Source of the DNA: NP936 sp002726085
GTDB taxonomy: Bacteria; Acidobacteriota; Vicinamibacteria; Vicinamibacterales; UBA8438
Direction of reading: 5' to 3'
Assembly: GCA_036012905.1 (NCBI GenBank)
Contig: DASCQF010000038.1
Span: forward strand, 62,001 to 126,000
DNA length: 64,000 nucleotides
Part shown: positions 40,212-48,855 of the stretch, piece after piece
How positions within the stretch are numbered: the stretch's first letter is position 1
Layout: each line of letters starts with the position of its first letter
Notes under the pieces: model-generated
Told to the model about the DNA's origin: nothing
Databases searched by the model: none
What the model saw: only the letters and a program-made list of their open reading frames with translations
Position numbers and translations under genes: made by a program

Positions 40212-40640
40212 TTACCGACCCTTCAGGCGACGTAATGTGCGGCGTTGCCGCTTGTCCAGTCTCGGGGGCGTCCCGGTTGCGGTGCGTCCAGAACCCCGGC
40301 GACGTGGGCCGCCCGGTGAGCCACCGAGACGGAGCAGCTCGAGCTCGGCTGCGGTCGGTGCCGGGGTGACGTCATCATAGAGTGTCCTCGCCGTCGCCTT
40401 CGGGAGGTGCTGCGTGGCGAGGGATCGCACGACCACCTGTTGTCGTCGGCCGTTCGGGCGTGTTATCGAGAGCCGGTCACCCTGCTGAATCGTCCGGTGC
40501 GGTTTGGCGCGCTGACCGTTCACATCGACCTTGCCGCCGCGACAGGACCGTTGGGCCTCCGACCGGGTCTTGAACAGACAGGCGACGTCGAGCCAGACAT
40601 CAAGTCGGGCACGGTCGTTCGCAGCGTCCTCTGGTGGCAC
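40212..40640 (-). CDS. S4-domain RNA-binding protein (Hsp15-like)
   Basis: Predicted ribosome-associated RNA-binding protein. 142 residues from GTG 40640. The S4 domain (about residues 10-60) reads RLDVWLDVACLFKTRSEAQR, GGKVDVNGQRAKPHRTIQQG and DRLSITRPNGRRQQVVV, as in HslR/Hsp15, which rescues stalled 50S subunits with nascent chains. The C-terminus is a basic Pro/Gly/Arg-rich tail of about 50 residues. It is 8 bp after the transglycosylase stop and upstream of rpsT. Confidence 0.85.
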   Translation of the reverse strand: MPPEDAANDRARLDVWLDVACLFKTRSEAQRSCRGGKVDVNGQRAKPHRTIQQGDRLSITRPNGRRQQVVVRSLATQHLPKATARTLYDDVTPAPTAAELELLRLGGSPGGPRRRGSGRTATGTPPRLDKRQRRTLRRLKGR

Positions 40641-40648
40641 CTTGGTCG

Positions 40649-41401
40649 CTAGCGCCGGGAGCCGTCGTCGTCGGCTGGGCGTGGCGCCGGTGGGACATCC
40701 GAATAGGTCGGGATGCGCCGACCATTTCTCACTTCGTAGCTCTTGTAAATGGTCTGGCCGTTCGACACGGTGGCCGAGCGGTCCCGGTCCGTCACGGTCG
40801 TGGACGAACGGACGCGGTCGAGATAGTTTCTGGTTTCGCGGTACGGCGGGACCTGGTTGCCATACCGCGCCACCGCTTCTGGTCCGGCGTTGTAGGCGGC
40901 CAGAGCGAGCTCTTCGTTGCCGTCATAGCGGTCGAGGAGTTGGCGTAGGTAGGCGACACCGCCACGGACGTTCTGGTCGGGGTCGTAGGGGTCCGTCACT
41001 TGCAAGTCGGCTGCCGTGGCCGGCATCAGCTGCATCAGTCCCATCGCACCCTTCTCCGAATGGGCTCGCGGGTCGAAGGCCGATTCGACCTGGATGATCG
41101 CCCGCACGAGATCGGGCCGCACGGCGTGGCCGGTCGCTTCCCTCAGGATGATCGCATCGAGGCTCTGGCCTGGAACGGGCCGGGCAGCGCGAGTCGCACG
41201 AATCGCCGACGTTCCACGCACCGGAACGGTTGTCACCGCCCCCATACGCGGGGTATCTGACAGGACCAGCACGCCGCCAGCCTCGCGCCACGAGTAGATT
41301 TGCGCCTCGGCGGCTCCGGAGAAGCCCACGAAGACGGTCGCGACGAGGAGACCGCCGAGCAGTCTCTTGGTCGCGAGCGAGTGTGTCGGGACACGGAACA
41401 T
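40649..41401 (-). CDS. Periplasmic lytic transglycosylase (DUF4124-SLT)
   Basis: Cleaves peptidoglycan glycan strands. Start ATG 41401 gives 250 residues with a signal peptide (MFRVPTHSLATKRLLGGLLV, cleavage after AEA near 33). Next is a DUF4124 strand region (IYSWREAGGVLVLSDTP), then the SLT/GEWL domain: IIQVESAFDPRAHSEKGAMG (catalytic Glu in QVESAF), LMQLMPATAADLQV and LALAAYNAGPEAVARYG. A Ser/Thr/Arg-rich tail follows. It is 62 bp downstream of alaS in the same direction. Confidence 0.9.
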   Translation of the reverse strand: MFRVPTHSLATKRLLGGLLVATVFVGFSGAAEAQIYSWREAGGVLVLSDTPRMGAVTTVPVRGTSAIRATRAARPVPGQSLDAIILREATGHAVRPDLVRAIIQVESAFDPRAHSEKGAMGLMQLMPATAADLQVTDPYDPDQNVRGGVAYLRQLLDRYDGNEELALAAYNAGPEAVARYGNQVPPYRETRNYLDRVRSSTTVTDRDRSATVSNGQTIYKSYEVRNGRRIPTYSDVPPAPRPADDDGSRR

Positions 41402-41463
41402 CACTTGCGCACCATACCGTACATATCGGGGCGCGACCGCAGGCGCGTTAGAGGCTGCACCCG

Positions 41464-44160
41464 TCACCCCGCGAGCATCCCGGCTACGACTGTGCGGCTT
41501 TCGGCCAACAGCACGTCGATTCTCTCCGGCTGCCGGCCGCCGGCCTGGGCGAAATCGGGCCGCCCACCCCCACCGCCACCGACAATCGGCGCGATCGCCT
41601 TGACGACCTTCCCGGCGTGTACCCGCTCGGTAAGATCCTTGCTGACCGACACGACCAGCGCCACCTTGCCCCCGTTTTCCGAGGCCAGCACCACCACTCC
41701 TCGCCCGAGACGGTCACGCAGCGAATCGGCCAGACCGCGCAAGGAGCCCTTCTCCAGCCCCGATACGCGTCGTGCGATCAACCGGGCATCGCCTATCTCG
41801 ACTGCGTCGTCACCACCCGCGCTACTGTGGGTCCCGAGCGCCGCTTTCATCTTCAGCTGTTCGAGCTCGCGCGTCAGCCGCTTGGTCTCGGCAGTCAGCC
41901 GCTCGACCGTCTCGACGGCCTGTGTTCCGGGGACGCCCAGAGCGACCAGCACCTGGTCGAGTGACGAGCGCTGTGCCTGGAGGTGGGCCACGGCGCCCGC
42001 GCCGGTGACCGCCTCGATTCGGCGCACACCTGCCGCGACCCCAGTCTCCTGAGTGATCGCCAACAGACCGATGTCGCCGGTGGCGCGGCAGTGCGTTCCC
42101 CCGCAGAGCTCCATGCTCACGCCTGACACCGACACAACCCGCACCGATTCGCCGTACTTTTCGCCAAAGAGCGCCATCGCGCCGGAGTCAATCGCCTCCT
42201 GGGTCGAGCGTGTCTCAGTGTCAACCGCGTCGTTTTCGTAGATGTGGGTGTTGACATCGCGCTCGATGGCGTCGAGCACGTCACGGCCGATTGGTGCGCC
42301 ATGCGCGAAATCGAACCTGAGCCGGTCGGGCGCGACCAGCGACCCGGCCTGCTTGACATGGGTGCCGAGCTGTTTCCGCAACGCGGCATGCAGGAGATGC
42401 GTCGCGGTATGGTTGCGGCGAATTGCGTCCCGGCGCGGCGCGTCGACTTCCGCCGTCACGCGCTGTCCCACATGGAGCGCGCCGGCCGTGACCGTGACGC
42501 GGTGCAGCCGTGGCCAGCCTGGGACCGGTCTGGAGACGTCATTCACGGCGGCCCGGGCGCCGTCGTCTGTCCTGAGCTCACCCTCGTCCGAGACTTGTCC
42601 GCCCGCCTCCAGATAGAAAGGGCTCTGCCGGAGTGCCGCGAAGCCGGCTTCACCGGCTGACAGCCGGTCGACCTGCACCCGATCCTCACCGAAGAGCTGT
42701 GTGAGCGGAGTTTCGACGCACCCGGTCTCGTAACCGACGAAGTCGTCAGGTTGGTCGGCCAGACCGTCTCGACCCGGTGTCGTGCTCATGACAAAGGAGG
42801 CATCCTCCCCATCGCTGCCAAACTTCGCCCTCGCGCGCGACTGATTGCGCTGCGCCTCGAGCGCCGCCTCGAAGCCGTCGCGGTCGACGCTGACCGTTCG
42901 CTCACCGGCCAGATCCTCGATGAAGTCCAGAGGGAGCCCGTAGGTGTCGTACAACCGAAAGATCTCCTGCCCGGGCAGCACACCTCCGGCGCTCGCCGCC
43001 AGCGCCGACTCGAGTCTGGGCAGCCCGTCGTTGAGGACCGCATCGAACCGCTCCTCTTCGGTGCGGACGACTTGAGCGATCGTGTCGCGGCTCGTGGCCA
43101 GCTCGGGGTAGGCCGCACCCATCTCTGTCACCAGGACGTCTACAAGCTGGTGGAGGAACGGGCCTGTCATGCCGAGCTTCTTGCCGTGCCGCATCGCGCG
43201 GCGCATGATCTTGCGGAGCACGTAGCCGCGCCATTCGTTGGAGGGCATGATCCCGTCGGCAATCAGAAAAGTCATGGCGCGGAGGTGATCGGCCACAACC
43301 CGCATCGAGACGTCGTGAACGCCCGGCGACGCCTGGGGCGTGTGAGGGCCGTAGACTCGGCCCGTCTGGTCTCCGATCGCGCCAAGAAGTGGCGTGAACA
43401 GGTCGGTGTCGTAGTTCGAGACCTTGCCTTGCAGCACCGCGACGATCCGCTCGAGTCCCATCCCGGTGTCGATCGAGGCGGCCGGTAACGGCGCCAGATG
43501 TTTCTCGGTGTCCCGGTCGAACTCCATGAACACGTTGTTCCAGATCTCGACGTAGCGGTCGCAACTGCAGTCGATGCCACGGCAGACCGGTTCGTTGCAC
43601 GGGAGCGCGTCGCCACGGTGGTAGTGCACTTCCGAGCAGCGGCCGCAGGGACCGGTGTCGCCCATCGCCCAGAAGTTTTCCCCCATGCCGAGCTCGACGA
43701 TTCGGTCGGCCGGAACCAGCGTGCTCCAGATGGAGTGCGCCTCGTCGTCGCGCGGTATCCCGGACTCGCCCTTGAACACAGTCGGAACAAGTCGTTCGGG
43801 TGGTAGCCGCCACACCTCGGTCAGGAGCGTCCAGGCAAACGGGATCGCCTCCTTCTTGAAGTAGTCGCCGAAAGAAAAGTTCCCCAGCATCTCGAAAAAC
43901 GTGTGGTGACGCCAGGAGGGGCCGACGTTGTCGAGGTCGTTGTGTTTCCCGCTGACCCGCATGCATTTCTGGGAGGTGGTGGCGCGCGTGTATGACCGCC
44001 GTTCCCGCGCGAGAAACAGATCCTTGAACTGGTTCATCCCCGCATTGGTGAACAATAACGTCGGATCGTCGTTCGGCACGAGTGACGCACTTCGCACGAT
44101 CTGATGGCCCTCGCGGGCAAAAAAGTCGAGAAAGCTCTGGCGAACCTCACTGGACGTCAT
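41464..44160 (-). CDS. alaS: Alanyl-tRNA synthetase
   Basis: Charges tRNA-Ala, with editing. ATG 44160 (MTSSEVRQSFLDFFAREGH) is preceded by GGAAGAA and gives 898 residues. Class II core: FTNAGMNQFKDLFLARER, MRVSGKHNDLDNVGPSWRHH and FFEMLGNFSFGDYFKKEAI. The editing domain has NHTATHLLHAALRKQLG and the zinc site in LCGGTHCRATGDIGLLAI. The C-Ala domain has GGGGGRPDFAQAGG. recX lies immediately upstream, a frequent pair. Confidence 0.97.
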   Translation of the reverse strand: MTSSEVRQSFLDFFAREGHQIVRSASLVPNDDPTLLFTNAGMNQFKDLFLARERRSYTRATTSQKCMRVSGKHNDLDNVGPSWRHHTFFEMLGNFSFGDYFKKEAIPFAWTLLTEVWRLPPERLVPTVFKGESGIPRDDEAHSIWSTLVPADRIVELGMGENFWAMGDTGPCGRCSEVHYHRGDALPCNEPVCRGIDCSCDRYVEIWNNVFMEFDRDTEKHLAPLPAASIDTGMGLERIVAVLQGKVSNYDTDLFTPLLGAIGDQTGRVYGPHTPQASPGVHDVSMRVVADHLRAMTFLIADGIMPSNEWRGYVLRKIMRRAMRHGKKLGMTGPFLHQLVDVLVTEMGAAYPELATSRDTIAQVVRTEEERFDAVLNDGLPRLESALAASAGGVLPGQEIFRLYDTYGLPLDFIEDLAGERTVSVDRDGFEAALEAQRNQSRARAKFGSDGEDASFVMSTTPGRDGLADQPDDFVGYETGCVETPLTQLFGEDRVQVDRLSAGEAGFAALRQSPFYLEAGGQVSDEGELRTDDGARAAVNDVSRPVPGWPRLHRVTVTAGALHVGQRVTAEVDAPRRDAIRRNHTATHLLHAALRKQLGTHVKQAGSLVAPDRLRFDFAHGAPIGRDVLDAIERDVNTHIYENDAVDTETRSTQEAIDSGAMALFGEKYGESVRVVSVSGVSMELCGGTHCRATGDIGLLAITQETGVAAGVRRIEAVTGAGAVAHLQAQRSSLDQVLVALGVPGTQAVETVERLTAETKRLTRELEQLKMKAALGTHSSAGGDDAVEIGDARLIARRVSGLEKGSLRGLADSLRDRLGRGVVVLASENGGKVALVVSVSKDLTERVHAGKVVKAIAPIVGGGGGGRPDFAQAGGRQPERIDVLLAESRTVVAGMLAG

Positions 44161-44164
44161 TCGG

Positions 44165-44650
44165 CTATTCTTCCACAAAAGTGATGTCTCGCCCGGCGCG
44201 CGATAACAGCGCCTTCGCGACGCGATCGGGGGGAAAACCCTGCCGCAACAGCGCCTGATTGAGTCGGCGGAGCTCGGCGCGGTCGCGAATCGGGCCATGC
44301 ACCCGTTTCGCGATGGCACGTTCGAGCACTGCCTGCTCGTCGACCTCGTCGAACACCTCGGAAACGGCGCGGCGAGCTGTTTGGGTGGCGATCCCGAGCG
44401 CCTCGATTTCCCGCCGGGTCCGGCTCTTGCCGCGGAGCTTCACTTCGGCGGCACGCCGGGCGTAGGCGAGCGCCGTCCGAGCGTCGTCGACCGCTCCCTC
44501 GCGGGCAAGCCGCGCGATCGCGGTCTCGATCTCGGAGGGAGCAAGCTCACGCCGTGTCAACCGATCACGGAGTTGAGCCGTCGACAGCTCCCGCCGCGCG
44601 AGCAGACGCAAGCCGATCTGGTAAGCGCTCGGCTCTCGCGTTTGTGACAT
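44165..44650 (-). CDS. recX: Regulatory protein RecX
   Basis: Modulator of RecA filaments. 161 residues made of three-helix repeats: AYQIGLRLLARRELSTAQLR, DRLTRRELAPSEIETAIARL and EGAVDDARTALAYARRAAEV, with KLRGKSRTRREIEALGI. These match the RecX family. recA is not in the window; recX ends 4 bp before the alaS start, so the two are likely cotranscribed. Confidence 0.88.
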   Translation of the reverse strand: MSQTREPSAYQIGLRLLARRELSTAQLRDRLTRRELAPSEIETAIARLAREGAVDDARTALAYARRAAEVKLRGKSRTRREIEALGIATQTARRAVSEVFDEVDEQAVLERAIAKRVHGPIRDRAELRRLNQALLRQGFPPDRVAKALLSRAGRDITFVEE

Positions 44651-44679
44651 AGGTGACAGGCCCTGATTGGGTCAGCAAC

Positions 44680-44799
44680 GGTGGCCGGCGCGCAGCGGCC
44701 GGCTGGCAAGGCGCGACGAGGGAGCATACAGGCGGGATGCGACCCCGCTGAGCGAGAAGGGCATCGCCGTCCCGCCGCGGCCGCTGCGCGCCGGCCACC
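44680..44799. mobile_element. 120-bp MITE-like element with perfect 21-bp terminal inverted repeats
   Basis: The ends are exact inverted repeats of 21 bp: 44680-44700, beginning GGTGGCCGGCGCGCAGC, against 44779-44799. The interior (44709-44744) matches, on the minus strand, a 36-bp core of the 256-bp tandem repeats near 17.3 and 17.6 kb at 33 of 36 positions (GCCTGTATGCTCCCTCG is fully shared). It has no coding capacity. It lies between pilT and recX and its edge overlaps one base of the pilT stop. No target duplication is obvious. Confidence 0.75.
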
Positions 44800-45953
44800 T
44801 AGTCTCCGAACCGGGTGACTGACGGCGGCTCGTCGCTACCGCTCGGCGCGCGGGCCATGTCGCTCTGCGCGGCGTCGCCGGTCGCGGTCACACCCTGGAG
44901 GCGCAGCTTGAACTCTTCGGGGTTGCTGGCCCATCGAAGCGCCATGTCGCGAGTGACGTGGCCGCGCTCATACAGTCCGTAGATGGACTGGTCGAATGTC
45001 TGCATTCCGTATTGCGACGTGCCCGCGGCGATCGCGCCTTCGATGAGGTGCGTGCGTTCCGGGTCCACGATGCAGTCACGGATGAACGGGGTATTGACCA
45101 TGACCTCGACGGCCGCGCTGCGCCCGGTCTCATCGATCCGGGGAATGAGCCGCTGCGATACGATCGCCCGGAGCACACTGGCAATCTGCATCCGGACCTG
45201 TTGGTGCTGGTGGGTTGGAAAGACCGCGACCAGACGATTGATCGTCTCGGTAGCGTCGAGCGTGTGTACGGTCGACATCACGAGGTGTCCGATCTCGGCC
45301 GCGGTCAGCCCCGTTTCGACCGTCTCGAGATCGCGCATTTCGCCGACCAGGATGACATCGGGGTCCTGTCGCAGTGCGCTGCGGAGGGCGTCAGCGAACG
45401 AGCGCGTGTCGACGTGTACTTCCCGTTGATTGATGATCGACTGGACGTCCTGATGGAGATACTCGATCGGGTCCTCCACCGTCATGACGTGGGCGGCGCG
45501 GGTGTGGTTGATGTGGTCGATCAGTGCCGCCAGCGTAGTGCTCTTGCCGCTGCCGGTGGTGCCGGTCAGCAGAATGAGCCCGCGTTCCTCTTCGGCGATC
45601 GTTTTCAGAACCGGCGGCAGATCGAGATCGTCGAGCGACTTGACCTGAATCGGGATGACACGGAGGACCATGGCGACCGTGCCGCGCTGGCGAAACACGT
45701 TGCAGCGGAAACGCCCAAGCCCGGCGACACTGTGGGCAAAATCTACCTCGTGGTCTCGGGCAAAGCGCGGGTGAAGCCCCGTAGGCACCAACCCGGCCGC
45801 CATCGTCTCCAGTGTGGCGGGTTCGAGACGATTCTCCTCGGCGATCGGACACAGCTTTCCATGGAGCCGCATCATCGGAGCGTTGCCGCTCTTGAGATGG
45901 AGATCGGACGCGCCGGCTTGCACCGCCGCGGCGAGAAGCTCGGTGATATCCAT
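44799..45953 (-). CDS. pilT: Type IV pilus retraction ATPase PilT
   Basis: Hexameric ATPase that retracts type IV pili (twitching motility). 384 residues. N-terminal PAS-like domain AVQAGASDLHLKSGNAPMMR; Walker A LLTGTTGSGKSTTLAALIDH near residue 131; Asp box MTVEDPIEYLHQ; Walker B DPDVILVGEMRDLETVETGL; His box TAAEIGHLVMSTVHTLDAT; and the arm EGAIAAGTSQYGMQTFDQSI. AIRNLIRE is absent as such, so PilU is possible, but the sequence favours PilT. No other pilus gene is nearby. Confidence 0.93.
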   Translation of the reverse strand: MDITELLAAAVQAGASDLHLKSGNAPMMRLHGKLCPIAEENRLEPATLETMAAGLVPTGLHPRFARDHEVDFAHSVAGLGRFRCNVFRQRGTVAMVLRVIPIQVKSLDDLDLPPVLKTIAEEERGLILLTGTTGSGKSTTLAALIDHINHTRAAHVMTVEDPIEYLHQDVQSIINQREVHVDTRSFADALRSALRQDPDVILVGEMRDLETVETGLTAAEIGHLVMSTVHTLDATETINRLVAVFPTHQHQQVRMQIASVLRAIVSQRLIPRIDETGRSAAVEVMVNTPFIRDCIVDPERTHLIEGAIAAGTSQYGMQTFDQSIYGLYERGHVTRDMALRWASNPEEFKLRLQGVTATGDAAQSDMARAPSGSDEPPSVTRFGD

Positions 45954-45976
45954 ACGGCCGTTTCGTCCGGGGCCAA

Positions 45977-46945
45977 TCAGCTGGACTTGGCCGTTGCGAT
46001 CGCTTCGGGTGCCGTGGTGTGTCTCTGATACACGTGGGTGAGCCAGCCGTGCGTGTCCGGCAGGTTGCCGTTGACGACGTCAAAAAACCGGCGCTGGATG
46101 GCGGCGGTGACCGGACCTCGTCCGCCGTCTCCGATGGCGATTTTGTCGACACTCCGGATCGGGGAGATCTCGGCCGCGGTGCCGGTGAAGAATATTTCGT
46201 CGGCGATGTACAACATCTCGCGCGGTATCGGTTGCTCGTGCACCGGGAACCCCAGATCGCGCGCCAGCGTCATGATGACGTCGCGTGTGATGCCCGGTAG
46301 CACCGACCCGCCCATCTGCGGCGTGAAGACGACGCCGTCACGGATGATGAAAATGTTCTGGCCGCTACCTTCACTGACCAGCCCGCCCGGGTCGAGGGCG
46401 ATCCCCTCGCTATATCCGTTCAGGGACGCCTCCATCTTGATGAGCTGAGAGTTGGCGTAGTTGGCGGTTGACTTGGCCATCGCCGGGAACGTATTCGGTG
46501 CACTGCGGGCCCAGGAGCTGACCTGCACGTCGACACCCTTCTCGAGCGCGTCGTCGCCAAGATACGCGCCCCACTCCCACACCAGGATCGTGGCTTCGAC
46601 TGGGCACTTGAACGGGCTGACGCCCAGCTCGTGATAGCCGCGGTAGAGCAGGGGACGGATGTAGCAGGCGCTATAGCCGTTGGCGCGGATCGTGTCGAGC
46701 ACCGCCTCGTGGAACGCCGGCAGATCGAGGTCGTAGACCATCCGATAGACTTTCGCCGAGTCGTACAGACGGCGAAGATGTGCGTCGAGCCGGAAACAGA
46801 CCGACCCGTTCGGTGTGTCGTAACACCGTGCACCCTCGAAGACACCGCTGCCATAGTGGATGACGTGCGACCCGATATGGATCTTTGCATCGTCCCAGTC
46901 CACGAGGACGCCGTTCATCCAGATTTTGCCGCGACCGAAACTCAT
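45977..46945 (-). CDS. ilvE: Branched-chain amino acid aminotransferase
   Basis: PLP enzyme (fold type IV) for the last step of Ile, Leu and Val synthesis. I start at ATG 46945 (AGGA at 7 nt upstream), giving 322 residues; TTG 46951 would add two. KIWMNGVLVDWDDAKIHIGS and VIHYGSGVFEGARCYDT open it. The PLP lysine is in FPAMAKSTANYANSQLIKME, with EGIALDPGGLVSEGSGQNIF and EIFFTGTAAEISPIRSVD later. It lies 23 bp upstream of pilT. Confidence 0.95.
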   Translation of the reverse strand: MSFGRGKIWMNGVLVDWDDAKIHIGSHVIHYGSGVFEGARCYDTPNGSVCFRLDAHLRRLYDSAKVYRMVYDLDLPAFHEAVLDTIRANGYSACYIRPLLYRGYHELGVSPFKCPVEATILVWEWGAYLGDDALEKGVDVQVSSWARSAPNTFPAMAKSTANYANSQLIKMEASLNGYSEGIALDPGGLVSEGSGQNIFIIRDGVVFTPQMGGSVLPGITRDVIMTLARDLGFPVHEQPIPREMLYIADEIFFTGTAAEISPIRSVDKIAIGDGGRGPVTAAIQRRFFDVVNGNLPDTHGWLTHVYQRHTTAPEAIATAKSS

Positions 46946-47061
46946 TGCCAATCCTGCCGATCCGCCACGCTATCAGACACTTAGCAGGCTTTCATATGAC
47001 AGTGTAGTGTTCCACTCGGTTGTGGCGCAACAGAAATGCCGGTCCCGTCGGCGTGACGGAG

Positions 47062-48060
47062 TTACTGGGATTCGCCGCAGAATGGGCAGCGATCGGCTCT
47101 GGCATGGAGCGGCTTGCGGCAGTGCCAGCAGAAGCCGGCCGGGGGCGTGGCTCGTGAACGGATTCGGGCACGGATGCCGCGCATGTTCCCGTCGGACGAG
47201 CTGCTTCCCCGGGGAGCGTCGGAGGTGCCGGCGACCGGGACGGCGGCCGGTGTGACGCGACGTCCGGCCCTGATCTCCTCCAGGTCGGCCAACAGTTCGC
47301 CGGCACGCTGATAGCGGTCGGTCACTTCGGGCGCGAGCGTCTTCATCACGACGTTGTTGAGCACTCCGGGTATCGCGTTGTTCAGCAGGCGCGGCGGTCG
47401 CACCAACTCACCGCGACGAAGCTTCTCCAAATCGTCGGGCGCCGGCGTGTCGTAGGGCAGAACCCCGGTCAGCATTTGGTACATGGTGATGCCGAGCGAG
47501 TAGAGATCGGACGCAAACACCGCTTCACCGCGGAACTGCTCTGGCGCCATGTACGGCGGGCTCCCGATGATCGTCGTGCCGTGGGCCGCGATCTCGAGAA
47601 AGCGCGACGTGCCGAAGTCGGCCACTTTCAGTGTGCCCGACTCGGCTACCAGCACGTTGGCCGGTCGGAGGTCCCGGTGGATGACGCCCTGCGCATGCGC
47701 ATGCTCCACCGCGCACGTGATCTGCCTGGCATAGTCGAGCGCGAGATCGATCTCGAGCCGTCCGCTGGTCGCGATGACCGTTTCGAGGGTGTCGCCCGGG
47801 ACGTACTCCATCACGATGAAGAAGATGTTGTCCTGCTTCTCCGCCGTGGTGATCGAGACGATGTTGGGGTGGTCGAGCGCGGCCAGCAACCGGGGCTCAC
47901 GCAAGAGTTCGCTGAAATTCAGGTTTTGCCGGTGCGGAACCTTCAGCGCGACCTTCTTGTTGATCCAGGTGTCTTCGGCCAGATAGACCGTACCGAAGCC
48001 GCCGCTCCCGAGCGCGGACACGACCTTGTATTTCCCGAGCACGTGATCGGCAAACAACAT
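47062..48060 (-). CDS. Ser/Thr protein kinase with C-terminal zinc ribbon
   Basis: Hanks-type kinase predicted active: glycine loop ALGSGGFGTVY (16-26), ATP lysine K40 in VALKV, HRD at 128-130 (VIHRDLRPANVL, with Arg where Lys is usual after the Leu), DFG at 148-150, and MAPEQF. Total 332 residues. No membrane helix is seen, so it is probably cytoplasmic. The C-terminus carries a four-cysteine ribbon, CWHCRKPLHARADRCPFCGE, which could bind zinc and partners. Targets are unknown; a related pseudokinase is encoded at 59 kb. Confidence 0.9.
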   Translation of the reverse strand: MLFADHVLGKYKVVSALGSGGFGTVYLAEDTWINKKVALKVPHRQNLNFSELLREPRLLAALDHPNIVSITTAEKQDNIFFIVMEYVPGDTLETVIATSGRLEIDLALDYARQITCAVEHAHAQGVIHRDLRPANVLVAESGTLKVADFGTSRFLEIAAHGTTIIGSPPYMAPEQFRGEAVFASDLYSLGITMYQMLTGVLPYDTPAPDDLEKLRRGELVRPPRLLNNAIPGVLNNVVMKTLAPEVTDRYQRAGELLADLEEIRAGRRVTPAAVPVAGTSDAPRGSSSSDGNMRGIRARIRSRATPPAGFCWHCRKPLHARADRCPFCGESQ

Positions 48061-48070
48061 GAAGGGCGGA

Positions 48071-48076
48071 AGTATA
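48071..48076 (-). promoter_or_regulatory. Candidate -10 box of the kinase gene
   Basis: On the minus strand TATACT lies 10 nt before the ATG at 48060. A start site at normal spacing would leave a leader of only a few nucleotides, so the mRNA may be nearly leaderless. Confidence 0.35.
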
Positions 48077-48098
48077 GCTTACTCAGTAGACCGCTCTC

Positions 48099-48121
48099 AG
48101 AAGTCAGGAGTCAGGAGTAGG
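48099..48121. repeat. GAAGTCAGGAGTCAGGAG short run
   Basis: AGAAGTCAGGAGTCAGGAG between the divergent kinase and rsmE genes; a reduced copy of the purine-rich family. It directly precedes the rsmE start and may double as its ribosome site region (GGAG 10-15 nt before the ATG). Confidence 0.65.
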
Positions 48122-48129
48122 ATCTACCG

Positions 48130-48855
48130 ATGCCACCGCGGTTCTACGTGCCGGACCTGGCGGGGCTGGACGCTCCGGTCGCGTTGTCGGACGAAGAGGC
48201 TCGACACCTGACGCGGGTGCTGCGTCTGGGAATCGGCGACACCGTCTCGGTCTTCGACGGGCGGGGCGGCGAGTTCTGTGCCCGTGTCGAGCAGGTGACC
48301 GTGGGGCGCGTGGTTGTTCGGCCGTATCAGTCGGTCGCGCCCGCTCCCGAGCCGGCGGTGGCGTTGACGGTGGCACAGGCGCTGCTGAAGGGACGCACGT
48401 TTGATGACGTTGTGCGTGACGTCACCATGGTTGGCGCCGTCGCGGTCCAGCCGCTGCTGACCGAGCGGACAGAGGCCCGGATGCGCGACACCGGTCGGTG
48501 GACCAGGATTGCCATCGCCTCGGCGAAGCAGTGTCGTCGGGCCGTTGTGCCAGAGGTCAGGGCGCCTCAGTCGTTCCGAGCCCTGCTCGACGACGACCGG
48601 TCCCAGCTACGTCTGCTGCTGGTCGAGCCTGGCACGGCCGGGGCGCCTGGCGCGTTGCGGGTGCTCCAGCACGCCCCGCCGCCGGCAACGGCGGCCCTCG
48701 CGGTCGGTCCCGAGGGCGGCTGGAGTGCGGAGGAGGTGGCCGCAGCCGCGGCGGCCGGGTTCGTGCCGGTCACGTTCGGTCGGCGGACGCTACGCGCCGA
48801 TGCGGTCGTCGTCTGCGCCGTGTCGGTGTTGCAATACATCTGGGGCGACCTGTGA
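48130..48855 (+). CDS. rsmE: 16S rRNA (uracil1498-N3)-methyltransferase RsmE
   Basis: SPOUT methyltransferase for U1498 of 16S rRNA. 241 residues: PUA-like N-terminus with ALSDEEARHLTRVLRLGIGD, then the trefoil-knot domain with ALLKGRTFDDVVRDVTMVGA and the SAM-binding ALAVGPEGGWSAEEVAAAAA and GRRTLRADAVVVCAVSVLQY. It is the only plus-strand gene in this stretch. Its last 66 bp overlap the antisense 3-prime end of the prmA reading frame. Confidence 0.94.
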   Translation: MPPRFYVPDLAGLDAPVALSDEEARHLTRVLRLGIGDTVSVFDGRGGEFCARVEQVTVGRVVVRPYQSVAPAPEPAVALTVAQALLKGRTFDDVVRDVTMVGAVAVQPLLTERTEARMRDTGRWTRIAIASAKQCRRAVVPEVRAPQSFRALLDDDRSQLRLLLVEPGTAGAPGALRVLQHAPPPATAALAVGPEGGWSAEEVAAAAAAGFVPVTFGRRTLRADAVVVCAVSVLQYIWGDL

